Assembly (NCBI GenBank): GCA_030248215.1
Contig: JASANG010001040.1
Coordinates: 1 to 64,000, forward strand
Source of the DNA: Enoplolaimus lenunculus
Taxonomy: Eukaryota > Nematoda > Enoplea > Enoplida > Thoracostomopsidae
Direction: 5' to 3'
DNA: 64,000 bases
In this document: positions 36,069 through 50,300 of the stretch, piece after piece
How positions within the stretch are numbered: position 1 is the stretch's first letter
Layout of the letters: the number at the start of each line of letters is the position of its first letter
Position numbers and translations under genes: made by a program
The notes under the pieces: model-generated
Databases searched by the model: none
The model's input: only the letters and a program-made list of their open reading frames with translations
Told to the model about the DNA's origin: nothing

Positions 36069-39000
36069 TTAAGAACCATTAGAAGCTCCTGCAATCCGTC
36101 CGTACGAAGTGTTGTGTATAATTTCGTTGCGATGACGTCGATTTTGTTGTTGATTCATTTGTTTGCGCAGCGAGTTCAGCTGATTTGACAATGTGCCGAC
36201 CTAGAGCAAGAAAAAAGAAAGGAATTGAAGTTTCTAACTTCTATTTAAAACAACCAAGCTAGATACCCTTTTTGCTACCAGTACGCAGGAGACAGCGTTG
36301 TATTTGTAATAACTAAAGCTGCTTCGCCACGAAAATAGTAATTAATTCACAAATTCGAAAAAACCCAGTACCCGCAACGAGAATGGCAGAGCAATGCATA
36401 ACAGAGGGTAGAAAACGCAGTTGTTCAGGGCGATCCGAACAGTTTTTGGGCATCTGGCCTGATCGAATGTTTCACAATTTGCACAGATTTTATATATTGC
36501 GTTAAATATATTCAAACTGTTATTTTGACGGGATCTGATCCTAAACATTTTCAAATGAAAGAATTGTAAAATCTATCGTGTTTAATGCACATACGTGCCG
36601 CTAACACTTCTTGTCTTGGAGCCCGTCCAGTATAATTTTTTGCGGACACCCTATTAATTCTTAGCAAAAAAATTTTTTGGCAGCAGCATTTTTCATGCAG
36701 AAACATTCAATACTAAAAAAGTAGCACAAGCCTAAACTAAAATGTTAATCTATGTTTGTACATTAATAAGGCAGTACAAAAATGGTCAATTTAGCACTGT
36801 TTACTTTTTAGGTAAATTTTGCTTGTTTGCCTCGATAGCATCATTAAAATCGCGTCCAAAAACTGTAGTAAAATTTACGATGTAGTACATAGTAGTCTAC
36901 CTGATCTAATGTTTGACGTAATAAACCATGTAGAGATCGGATATCCATTTGTTCAGAGCCATCTGCGGCGCCATCCAATGCTAGTGACATAGCTCGCATT
37001 CTCGGAAACCAATCGAGTGAACTAGTCTGAAATAAATACTGCATACTAAATGTGTCATAAGAAAAGACGTGTTACAGTAAAAAATAAATAAAATAAATAA
37101 AACAAATAAAAAGATACAAAAATTAATTTCAAATTTAGCTAAACAGTAACTCAAAAATTAATCCATTTCATATTATGCGTTTCGTTCACAACAGTTCTAA
37201 AGCAACCAACATAAAGATAACTTTACTCATTTCTTAGATTATATAACAGCTAAAACTACGTAACTTATCGGAACTAACATAAAATTTACCAGTTCACGTG
37301 TTCACGATAAGCACACCACATAGCTCAAACCGTACCTGCATTAGCTGGTGAACGTAGCTTTCTGGACCCGTAAACTCTGTTTGGCTTTTCACTCGGAGCA
37401 GTATCATAAAATTCAAATAATTCCAAACGCAGTGTTCGTTTGCAATATGATCCTGCAACATTTTAATAATTCAAACATTCATCAACCGCAACTTTAGCAA
37501 TACAATACCAAATAAAAAAGATAACGAAGCTATTAATTTAACTGTTGTAAAACTACTGAACTTAAAACAAAGAATATCAGTGAAATATATACCTCAAACG
37601 AAGTTGATTTATTATCAAAGGCACCGCGATTAAGGCCACAAATAAAACACGAATTCCGAAGTATCTCTTCTTTCTCCTGTTTTTCTGTTCTCAAATCTGC
37701 GAATGTATCAATTATCACCTGCAACATTAAATCAAATCGCTACATAAAACTTAAAACTTGAGTAAATGCAATCTGAATTGTTGCAACTTATAATCCTTAC
37801 ACAATTACTAGCAAGCAAAATAACAGTAAGGCAACCAATCAACATATCCGCTTAAACTTTACCAAAACTTACGTTTTAACTTTAAATTTTTTGCACTCCT
37901 TAATCAATGCCAGTTATATCGAAAACAAACTTAATAGTACGTGTTTCACAGCTCTATCAATTTGCGACGCGGTACGTCACCAGAATGCTCTGTATAAGCA
38001 TAGCACCACCCTTGGTGTGCTGTTTGAAACTTACACCAAAAATCAAATTAAGTGTAATCGTGATCACAATAAAAAAGAATGATATATCGAACAAAACACG
38101 ACCAATGTAAAAATGTTCGTCTGGAGAACGTTTCCGTAAACAATCGCCAATGCCGCCTCCAGAACGCAACCCGCAGTTGAAAGTTTCGATCAGACAACCC
38201 CAAAGATCAGTGCACACCATTAGTTTGCCATCGTTGTCTGGGTCTGAAACAAATTTTTAATGCATCTTCAAAATAATACAGCTGTTTTTGCTTTTCCAAA
38301 TCTAGTTTTGGATAACGAGACTATGAAGACATAGTTAATGTTTGCTATGCAGAAAACTGTGCTTTTATCACAATAAGCAAACTCAGCGTAAAATATGAGA
38401 TAATAGTTTTATTAAAATTTATTGTTTAATAAAAACCCATAGATTTTTCGTTTATAATTTGGGTAAATAAAGAGTTTATAAATTTCATTAAGTGAATAAA
38501 ATTAATGCCCTAAATTCACCATAACTATGTACCAGGGTGTGACCTGATATCCGGCTCCGGTTCCGGCAAAAAACATCCGGCTCCGGTTACGACTTCGGTT
38601 TTTAAACTTGCCGGATATTATTTTTAAAAACTTCAAAAAATTTATACGATCATTCATATTTAGGCCTAGTACCATCTAACAGGTTGGCTTACCTTTAGAT
38701 ATTTTTTCGTCACACATGTAATGTAAGTGTTTGCATGTGACCGTGTACGTTCACAATTTTTATTGGGTTACAATAACGAGATATAGATGACGAGTATTTT
38801 CATCATCACCGAAAAAAATAAAATTTTCAAAATAAATTATTTCTAATGTTTTTCGTAGTTTTTGTGTTTTTTTCATAGCTTTTGTGTGTTTTCAAAATAT
38901 CTGCTAATAATTATTGCGTAACTATGAAAATTCATAGATTCATACCGAAATTTTATTCTTCAGGCATTACTTGCTTCCACAATATTAACTTCTGTAATTC

Positions 39001-41392
39001 ATAGAGTCAAAGCGAAATTTTATTCATCAGGCATTACTTACTTCAACAGTCCAACAGCATTTGCTGAATCCTCGACTTCTAGAGTCGGCTCCAAACCACC
39101 GAGACTCAAGAAACAGAGACCTGCCAAATACCGAGACTTGCCGAGACTGAGACCGTGACTCCCATTTCAGATCTTACCCACCTCTGACTACAGAAAACTA
39201 GATGCCCTTAAAAGGAATATAAGCCAAGCGAATATGGCACCTGAGCGCAACGCTACAAAAACATGGAATAGTATAATAGGGTGTTGTTAATGTGTTAAAA
39301 ACGCATCGGTGTCGGATGTTAAACTTTGTCACGTAAACACTTTGGGTACCTTAAGCTACGGAAGGAAAAATTGTAAGCTACGTTCTGGTGTCTGAATGCA
39401 ATCTAGTATTACGTTTGAATTCAATATCCGGCTCCGACTACGGCTCTGGCCGGATACTAGATTACCAGATTACCCGGCTCCGGCTCCGTCAGTTTTTAGT
39501 ATCATGTCGCACCCTAATGTACAACATATTCAGCGTTAATTTAACTCCATAATATTATATAATATACACATACCAAGCAATGTGGTTGCGTTAGTTAAAT
39601 CGTTTGGACATCCGTCTGCCATGCAGTAACCAGTCACATTTTGTGTTGTCGCGTGGGCTTGCCATCCAAAAGCGGTTACCAAAAATCCAGGCAAAATGCT
39701 CGTCAGTCCCCCTCCTGTCACCACACCTTCAGCAGGCGCATCACGTTCCTAAAACCACATAATTATTCATCTTCAACTTACAACAATCAAAAACAGCGCA
39801 TTGATTTTCATGTAAAAAGTATGAAAACGTGGGTATACAAGCCATAAAACGATTCAATTTCTTCACATAAATTGATGAAATAGTTACGCACTTATACATT
39901 CTATTCGTTGCAGTATACTTATCATTGTGCCGATAGCTCAGTCCTAATTCAGACTGGGCAGGTTTTTGACCACATAACTTAAGGGCGCAGGAAAAGGAAA
40001 GAAATAGCATGTTTAACTAACCTGAATATAATCAGTAGCAAAAAGCAAATATCCAAAAATCGCAAACAAATACACTTCTGTCATCGCCAGCGCAGCGGTC
40101 AACGCGATTGACCACAAATTTCGAGTCACTGAACTGATAACGTTTTGCAGAGTTTCCTCGCGAGCAACCAAATCCAACAGTAACACCGAATAAAACAATG
40201 GATGCACAAGTCCCAAAGCGCAAAACAGTAGATATAGCAGCAAGATCATAAACTCCTGATTTTTAAATATCTAAAAACAAACAAAACTGAACACGAGATT
40301 CTACCAATTGCAGTGCATGCCGTCCACCTTAAATTCTCAAAATGCGGTGCATGAAAACCCTTTAAGTAGTATAGTCAATAATATTCTATCGACATTTGTC
40401 TGAAGTTATTCCTAGTACTTAAAAACGAACAATACAGAATGGCAAGTTTTTATGTTTTCCGTTCTCCGCCAAAGTGAATAGAATACACGCAAACATTTTT
40501 CTGTTAACTGCAACATGACAAGGAATAACTAACTGACAAGTAGAACAAAAAAGCTCTATAAGCGAAGCACATAAACCGATAATGGGATTGTTTGGTAATA
40601 CCATCACTAGTGACTAAATGCATACCTCGTGTTTACATCGATGAAACGTGCCATTATTTCCCATATAGCTGACAACGTGAAACATTTTGTTGATTAGCTG
40701 CAAAATGCCCAGTATATATAGAGTTGGTGTAACACCAAGTAACAGCAGAAACCGTATCGCGAAATACGTTGCCGTGATTGCTGCTGCTTGAGCTCTTGGC
40801 AAACACAACGCAAGAATGCAAAATAGAAAGCATAAGTAGACAAACGTGGTTTGAAAATTTGGAGTCGACTCATTGATCTGAAATAATATTTAGTTGTAAG
40901 CAATCATAAATACTAAAACATTTGAGAAGCGATAACTCGACAAAACTGGTTTTCAGATTAGTAAATCGCGATATCCGCGTCAGCATAAGGTAAAAAGCTT
41001 TGAAATTTCATTATAAATGGTAGAAAGTCAAAACAGAGAGACTTCCCTGTCACGTCTTGGGCCTATAAACATCAATTTCTATATATTGTAGCGAACTACA
41101 AGAATCTGCACGAGCTTTGAGCAAAGGAACAACTATGAAAATATTTTCAGTTTCAAGCTAGTATACATAGTCCAGAAAACCTACTGAAAGAAATTGGTTC
41201 ACACCGACATACCCCATCAAAGGGAAAGTAGCACGCAACAAGAATATTGATAAACGTTGCAAAGCTGAACGACAATTGCGACCAGACCGTCAAATTGCGA
41301 CTACACCAGTTCAGAACCCCGTGACCTTCGAGCTCCTGCTGCCACAACATTTCTTTGTGCAATTCTTCTACTTGGCTTACAAAATGGGACAC
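36069..41392 (-). CDS. IP3 receptor: six-pass channel, selectivity filter, zinc finger and C-terminal tail exons
   Basis: Part of the IP3 receptor gene. Exons 41213-41392, 40626-40877 and 40022-40255 encode S1-S5 including Arg-Glu-Glu-Thr-Leu-Gln-Asn-Val-Ile. Exon 39574-39748 encodes the luminal loop with two glycosylation sites (Asn-Val-Thr, Asn-Ala-Thr). Exon 38035-38243 has the pore Leu-Arg-Ser-Gly-Gly-Gly-Ile-Gly-Asp and S6. Exons 37593-37718 and 37336-37452 give Asp-Thr-Phe-Ala-Asp-Leu-Arg and the Cys-x2-Cys...His...His zinc finger. The tail has [12 protein letters not shown] and a Gln-rich helix ending at TAA, 36069-36071. Confidence 0.95.
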
Positions 41393-44300
41393 CTTTGAAG
41401 AACACAGTTTGCCAGAATAACACACAATAATGCTTGAAACACAACACCATGTTCGTTATGCAAAATCAACACAAAAAATAATTGACCCTGATAATATTAT
41501 ACAACGGAAACCAAAAGACAGGTTGTAAAAATCTTACAAAATCTGATTAACCTTAAAATCGCTTCCGAAGTTTTGAAATTGTTGCTTCAGATAAATTCCA
41601 TGATACAGTTAACATTTTAGAATTTCGCGTGTTCCAACTGAGAACAGTTAACATTTTAGAATTTCGCGTGTTCCAACTGAGAATATCTAGATTAAAAAAT
41701 ACAGTATATATGGATGACAATCAAGAAAGATAACAACCTTTAGATAGCTCCAACAGTCAACACCAACATAACCATATCGAAACTGCCTTCAATTCTTTCT
41801 CTGAATGTATACTTAACCAACCTAAATTCACATACCATATTACAAAGATCACAAAGAACAAACCCACAACAAACACACAAAAACGGCACACTTACTTTAC
41901 TTCCTTGTTCATCACGTTCAGTTTCTTTGAAAATTTTTGATCGGGTTTGTTCCGACAAATAGTTACAAATCGACGGGACTGGAAATACAATGCGTTCCAT
42001 AACGCCTTCTGCACGAACAATTTCAATTTCGGCCGTATGCTGTGAGTAGTATTGGAGTGCAGGATTAGGGTCTGTCATTAATGTTGCCAGTTCTGAGTTG
42101 TGTTGCGCTAGTTGATGCGCAAGAATATAAATGTTGTGTCCGACATCACGCGACCGACATTCGTTACAATTGTCATTTACGTCAATTACTGTTAACAGTA
42201 AAATATAAACATACTGATACATACTGTTGTTAACCGGAAATCGTGTTTATTCGCGCAAAGTATGTATTTTATAAAATTAACATCAATCGGGAAGCTTGCC
42301 CGAGGTCATTGTTGCTAAAAATTTTAAAACTACTTCATTCTATGTTGCTGTACAGTACTGTTCCATTTTCATAATTCGTTGAATCTGATAAATTTCATAC
42401 CCGTGGAGCAATATTTCCGACTAACATGGCGAAGATAATATATAAAAACTTCATGTAAATCTAAATCACTGTTTTACAAAATGATAACACCCCTTTAATA
42501 ATACGGTGTCGAAAAGGAGTGACCGGATGTTCGGTTTCCGTTTAATATTTCGCAAAAACATAAACCTACAAGATATCGAATAATTACGGTTGTGTACCAC
42601 AGTTACATAAAATGACCTAAAAGTGGATATACGAAATTTTTTGCTGCAATTGCATTTCTTGAAACGTCGAAAAGTTTAAAGATACACAGCGGAAATTAAA
42701 TAAATCATCCGAACAACAATTTCTAATTACCACACGCATGAAACGGCACACATCATTTACGCGCTATATCCGGCTAACATTAGGTTCGGTTCAGGTAAAA
42801 ATTCTCTGTACGGCTCCGGTAAATTAAGAACCCGTCGCTCTGTCTTCTTGCCTGGATACAAGACGAGAACCGCAGTGGAACATAATAAATGCCTACTGAC
42901 ATTCGTACTCATCTTACGAAAATTAAAAAACCGAAGGAAAAGCGTGCAAGCGGAACTTTGGTTCTGATATATGTGACGGTGCTATTTAAATACAAATGCT
43001 AAAAATGGAGCTGTCAAATTTTGGGCGTCAGATGTTTTTCCCACCCGGTTCTAGTAGAGAATACAATAAATTACAACGCTCCCGCTCCGATTCTTATTTT
43101 AGATATCTCGTTGCGCCCAATAACGAATCACTATAAACATTCACATACTTCCTTCGGCGCTTTTAAAAGCTTCTGTAATCGCAGTAATTAACTGTGCCGG
43201 TCCGTCAGGCATTCGATTCATATTACTCAATATTCGATCTGCGTTTTCGCCGTCATTTCTTGATTCCATTATCGCCAGTAACAATTTCGAAGCGTTGCTT
43301 TTGATCTACATTAAAACACGAGAAAATTTGGAATAAACGCAAATAAGTTCTACACATTTGTTGGTGATAATGCTACAAGGCTATCACAGCCAATTTTTAC
43401 ATTTGGCCGCTTAAAAGTATCAACGTTTTTAATTGAACATGGCAAGTTTTAGTATTAAAAATGCACCTTTATGGTATACGCGTATTCTTTACAGATTTCC
43501 GCCTGCCAAATTGGCTTCACCTTATATTCTACACAAAAACTTCGTTTAAATTCATTTAACCACCTTGCCAACACTTTCGATTTTATGCCTCAGATAGCTC
43601 TCAACTCTGCTTTTCCTTTACGGCGCAGTTTTGAATTCTTACCAGAGCTAAGTTTATGACTTAATGAATGGTGCGACAATAAGAAAACGACATACTTCCA
43701 TTGCCATATCCCGGTGGAAATCGGCAAGCGGTCTGATTACGTTGAGTACTAAAGAAATAATCATGTCCAATCCATTTGCTTCATGCGATGCGAGCGCGTT
43801 TTGATTTTCGTGACACGGACCCTGAGGAAATGATTGAGCAACTAATAAAACTTAAACATCACGAAAGACTGTTACGTATTTTCATCATTAAACATTTTGG
43901 AACAAGCTTTTCAGATTTGCAAGTTGGCATTCTTGCACCAGCTGTCTTGGTGGTAAACCAGAATTAGGATTTTACAATAACTTCATAGAAAATAGTGAGA
44001 CAATATTCAGAAGTTGACATACAAATATCAATACGCCACACATCCTTAAATGGTTTGCCTGATGTGAATTTTTGTTAAGCTTACTTTCAACTAATGTTAC
44101 GTATGATACTATATAATATCGTCATCATCTCAAAAACTGAAATTTTACGCAAATAATAAAATCCAACCCTGTTCACTTTACTGTGCACATATAAACATGG
44201 TCCACAAGTACATTCCCTTTTAAAACGACTTAAACGTAATATATTGCAAAGATCAGAGATCTAGCGCAAGTCAACATTATGATTATGTATGCAACAATAT

Positions 44301-47300
44301 ATACTGCACAAACAAGTGATGCAAACTAAAATCCGTCACCGCAAAATACAACGCACAGCATAATATTTGCGGATGTGTAAACAAATTTTAGAGCAAAAAT
44401 GTATTCCCAAAAACGTACGATTTATAGCGACAATAATTTACAAAACACAAAAATAATATTGCTTAGTTATAAAAATAGCGTCAATAACATTATTTATGAC
44501 TGCAAATATGGCCAACAAATCGTGTACAATTAAAAAGTTTGCAACGGACTTAAAGGGCGTCCACAACACCATGCTGAAACACTTTACAATAAAACAATTA
44601 TCCGTAATTAACGTTTTAAATTAATTGCTATATCCAAGTTTACATATTATAATTTAAGGCGAACACAAAAACATTTGTTATTATGTCAGAAACTGATGAA
44701 TCTGGACTTTGTCCAAAGATTTCGTTTTACATACTATTTTTGATTGTAATGCATGCGTGAAAAAATAAAAATCCATGCATAACATCATAATTTGAAGGGT
44801 GCCATAAAGATGAACACTGCACGAAAACCAAAACAGTAGCATGCAAACAACACTGCGCCTTACCACATTGCCGATCATGCGAGCAGCTTTAAAACCATTA
44901 AAATACTTAAAAATATGAAGGAAGTGAAAATCTGGTGGTTGTTAAGTTCACAAAAACAGTGAAAAATCCTGGCGATAGACGAGCTACTGTACTTGTTTAC
45001 TTTCTCAATATTATTACGGCGATTACGGTTGATTTGAAAGAAGGCATAACTCTCCATATTATTGTTTATTACTTCAATAAACCTACGCTAAGGCTAAATC
45101 TAAGCAAACGCCTAGCCATAAGCCGCAGCCTGTTTTATTAATCTAGTCATTATGTATTGAGGAGGAAGTTTTTGCGGTAGAAAGCAAACAAGTATCTATT
45201 CGAGGTACACACGATGGAGCGCTGACACCGTTCAAGTTTAATAATAGAATGAGCACAAAACTAAACAAAATTTAGCCAAGTAAATTTTAATTCTCGCTCA
45301 CGAAACCTGTATCCCGTACATTCTCGAGCAATACAAATCCATGATTAAGAAGTAAAACAACCGTTCAAATTTCAAAACACAGTCAAATTAACAAAAAAGA
45401 AAACAAACCTGACAATACTCCGTCAATGTAATCAGCGTTTGATTAACCAAACCAACGTTATACTTGTTAATGTACCAGCCAAGAAATCCTAGACTTCCAG
45501 TCGTGCTTCCACACAGCGCGTCCAGAAATCCAAGCGTCAAAATAATCATATCGACGTCAGATTTGGTGCCTTGGTGCCCGAGAAAAATTTGCAAATGCCG
45601 ATTGTGATTTTCACAGAGCAACTGTAAGAACCGCAACACCGGCTCAATAATGGTAACTTCGTGGTTGACAGCCCATGCCGCCATTTCGCTACTGGTCGCC
45701 AATTCATAAGCTGGCGGTGAGAGGGTTACCACTGCTCCAGCAAGTTCTCGTTCTTGATCACTAGGGCCAGAAGCAATGCCGCTACCGTGAGTTTGACAAC
45801 CTGACCCACCTGGTTTCGAACTATTTGATACTGTCGATAAATTAGAAACTTGAGTTGAGAATGTACCTCGCCGTGGAACATTTTGTTGTTGATGCGACTG
45901 CTGCTGTTGTTGCTGATTCCGAGATAACGAATCTCCAACTGCCAAAAGTCTACGCGCTACTAATTCCATTTCCAAGTTTGTTGCATTCGATCCGCTTGGA
46001 AGCAATAAACCAGTCGTGAGCAAGCTGTTCGCTGCATCTGCCAGCGCTGAGTGTGCAGATAGCGGAGTAGGTGGTTCAGTTAGATCACTCCCAGTAGGCG
46101 GATTATCAGCCACCGTAGACGATTTGCGAATTGGAGTCATCGAGGGTCTTGGCGTTCGCCGTCCACTGACAGAGCCTAAATTTTGAAATGATTGTCATCA
46201 AAATTATAGACCAACAATATTTTCTCAATGACATATCAGGCTTCAGTCTATAAGTTCGCATTATTAAGGTTTACATTTAAATACAACTTAACTACTAATT
46301 TGTATACTGTATACAGCGCATAGTGCTGTTTTATTAGCGCTAACAGTGACTGAAAGCGGTAAGCCATTACTCGTTAAAAAAACAACGTAACCAGATATCC
46401 GCATTACCTGTTCAAAGCGCTGCCCATGACTTCTCTGCATTAGAAGACAAGCAGTTTGTTACAAACAGAGCAATTATTTATTTGAGAAGTTAAAGTGCCA
46501 CAAGCATTTTAAGCCCCTATGATTAAACTGTCTAATCAGCAATAAGATCCCATCTTAGCAAAATTTTCTTTTTTTCCTATACAAACTTTGCTGCACTATC
46601 TATCAACATTGGTTGCGGAGCCGGTCGTGATAGCATGAAAACAAAACCGACCCCTACGCATATAATTATAAAAACTAAGGTCTATTCACCAGACATCAAC
46701 AAATCGCTAGCCATTGGAGAGGTTGAATTTAACTTTTTCTTTGCACAATCAAACTTTTCAGCCAACACGGAGAAAAATTTTTCTGCAAGCGCTGAATCAT
46801 CTTTTTTCCACTGTCGCAAGAATGTCATTTGTACTTGTGTATTACCGCCTTCAAGAAGTGCAATTGCAAGGTGCAGGCATTCGTGGAAGACCTATAACAT
46901 AACCGCTTCCGTTTCATAAACCAGATTACATATGACATGTGAACTTAACTCGATTAGGTTTGGACTTCAAGATTAGAAGACGATCGCTTAACAATGAGCG
47001 GCCGCAGTTTATACCAAGCCGTAAAATATATACAGTTTCAAAGTCGTTAAATTACAGATTCAAATTGCAAAGTTAATGATTCTTGCGTATCTAAACCACG
47101 CACTTAACGATGTAGCACATAATATACCTGAGCCATGTCATTGCAGTATAAACCGAATTTTAGTCGCAATGACTAGACAAACTAGTCAGTGAGAAATACC
47201 CTATACCACTGGCTGTCCGGGCTATTCTTCGCTGAAGGTGGGCGTTAAAAATGCTTTACGAACGGACATCACTCAATTATTCTAGCTAAAATACAGCTGT

Positions 47301-50300
47301 CTTCTAGACCTTTCGGTGGAGGGAATGCAAGCACACAATCTTTGAGAAGAAATAGCACATACTTTGTACACAGGATTAGTAATGATCAAATCAACAACAA
47401 GCGTAGTCGCGCCGGCGTCATCCATACGATTTTGTACATTTTCTAACGGCCATGTAGATACATCACCTGTTCCAGGCGTTTGCAGCTGACACTCAACGCT
47501 CAAGTACCGCTCGAGAATTTTCGAGCGAACTTGTATTGGGCGTTCTGCTGTAAACGTTTCCTGTAAATAGGAAAACAACTTTAAAATCAAAATATGCCTT
47601 GAATGTTAAAAAATAATCAACAGAATGAAAGTTACATTGAATATTTGAAAAATTGAAAATATGCACAGGTGTAATAAACTTTGCATTTTGAAATTATCTG
47701 CGAATCAATTCCCGGCAACAAAATAACAGGGATTTAATACACAACGACAGGATAGTACATAAATAGTGTCATAGTAACACTAAACAGACAGACATCAGCA
47801 AAAAATATCCAATTTCGCCGTCATAACCAAACTGATTGTTGTGTTCGGCATTCAAGTTTATATATATCCAAACTTATACCAGCAGCGGAATAATACAACA
47901 AAACAAAATTGATAAGTAACAACAACGGCAAATCGCCTTACTTTCTGAACCATTTTCCTCAACGTCTGAAGCAATCTGATGCACAAATTATCCTCTTGTT
48001 TATGAATATCACGCGATAACGACCGGCAATGATTAATCATTTTAGTGACAAACGCACCAGACCGACACTTGACATCCGGGGCCGAATCGGTTGGAAACAG
48101 AACATGCGGTTTATGGAGAATGTCGACAAGAACACTGAATTCAGCCTCCATGATTGGTCGTAATTCAGGTTCAAGAACAGTTGTAATTTCGGACAGTCGG
48201 TCAACGATACTTCTAGAACCAAATGGAATATCAAGTATTTGAAGACACACGTATTAATTTATAAATCAATGACACTTGAAAATGTTACAAACAATCGTCT
48301 TATTTCAAGTGCAACTAATCATGAAAACAGTAAGTGCCATTGAAATTACGTTCAAAACCGCGGCTCAGATCGCTACTGCCATTTTCTTTGAACAAAATCA
48401 CTGCAAGCGCGACTTTGACTAGATTACTGCATTCATAACCGCTACTACATCTGCAATATGCTATTTGCCTATCTTATAGTTTCAATCGTTTGTTAACACG
48501 ATTACAGCAGCGATTTAAGAGCGAATGCAATAGTGTGGTAAGACGCCATTGGGCGCGAGCAAGAAACATCAAACGCGACTACAAAACCGCGACTGCCGAC
48601 GTAGTAGACGCAATCGCGATAACAGCTCACTTAGCTTTGTCCGTAACTGTACAAACTATCTATACTGTTAGTGTTATAATCTAGTTAATCAATATGAGAC
48701 TATAGTTCATTGTAAACAAATCAACTGTGATAAACCACTATTTTCAACTTTACCTAAAATCAGCTGATTTTGAAGGGCGAAGCACTGCTTTGCTTTTTTG
48801 CAAATTCAGCGAAGATTCCGTTTTACGTTGCCACGCTTGTGAGATATTTTTGGCCGCAGCAGTTGCAGCCAATGAATTAGTTTTTGTAGTGGAATCACCT
48901 TCGACAGATAATCCAATTCCACGCCTGGTTGCAACCTAGAAGCAAACCTACTAAATAACATAACTACTCTAAATGAGCTAGCATACCCAAATTATATTTC
49001 CAAATCTGAAAAGTCATCGGGTACCGTATTCGTTTGTCAGCACACTCATTCAAAAAAATAACATACACAATATGTTCAGAACGAAGTCGATATATAAATT
49101 AATCTTTATGCCCGGGTAAACAGTTCATAACCTTACATACCGCTTGGCAACTGTGATACTACCATTATTTAAGCAAAAATAAATAATGACGCCCAACAAA
49201 TGTATGTAGATACTGAGTATTGTTTTTTGTTGTAGTAGCATACTAAATTAAAAATTTAAGCCGATGGTTGTCATCGTACTTTATCCAACGTCTCCAAACA
49301 ATTCTGAATGCGAACAGTTTCTGATCCCGATAGCGCCGGATTAATGCGCGCTTGACGCAATGCCCGGAATAATTCACTTAACGTGTACTGTTGCGGTTGC
49401 AACACCTCAACGGGAATATGTGTTTCATCGTCTTGAAAATGTAAGAAAAACTCTTTTAATAGATTTACCACGTCGTATGTCACATAAGCGCGTGCAATAT
49501 CGTAGTTCGGCACTAAAACATACAAAACAAAATGAAGTTATGAAAATATTGGATAGTAAATGAATTCATTGAAAGCAAAAACATACCATGTAAGGCCCGA
49601 AACCACCAAGTATTTACTACTTATGCAGTTCAATACGCCCATTTCAGCACTTAAAATAACGAAAATAAGGTTTATATATTTAAAGTACTGAAAGTTGTTT
49701 GACACTTTACTTCTGACCAGCTCTAAACATTAATATTCTATAAGCTATTCCTCTATAAGCCAATTCGAAGGAATCAACCCCCATTTCAAATAATATGATA
49801 GAAGTACGTATTGCTGGTAATCCATTCCGTTAATTATTCATATATTGCACAGGCAATATAAACATAAAATTTTAGCAAAGTTTTCCTTGATTTTGCAAGC
49901 ATTGGCGGATCCATGGAAGATGGGAGATGTATAACCCACCGGCCCTGCTGTGCTTAAAATTTGCGATACAAATAGTTCATCTGAAGTCCAAATATTTGTA
50001 AATCTTAAAATATCTCTAAAATTTGCTAAAAAAGAGTTTTAAATTTCAGAACACAAAAATGTACCCTCCCCAACCTGCAAGATTAAATTACCATTGCTGT
50101 TCGACAAACCATCTATATCTCTAACCAACACAGCAAAAATTGGCCGCAATTTGCTTAGAAGCAACGCGTCTTTGACTATTTCAACGTCAGTATCAATATA
50201 ACAATGGTACAAGAAGTTCAAATAATGCTTCTTCACCTAAAAGCACATTTAAAATGTATCATTAAACAATACAATTCAATGGCCAAATATCCAATAAGAC

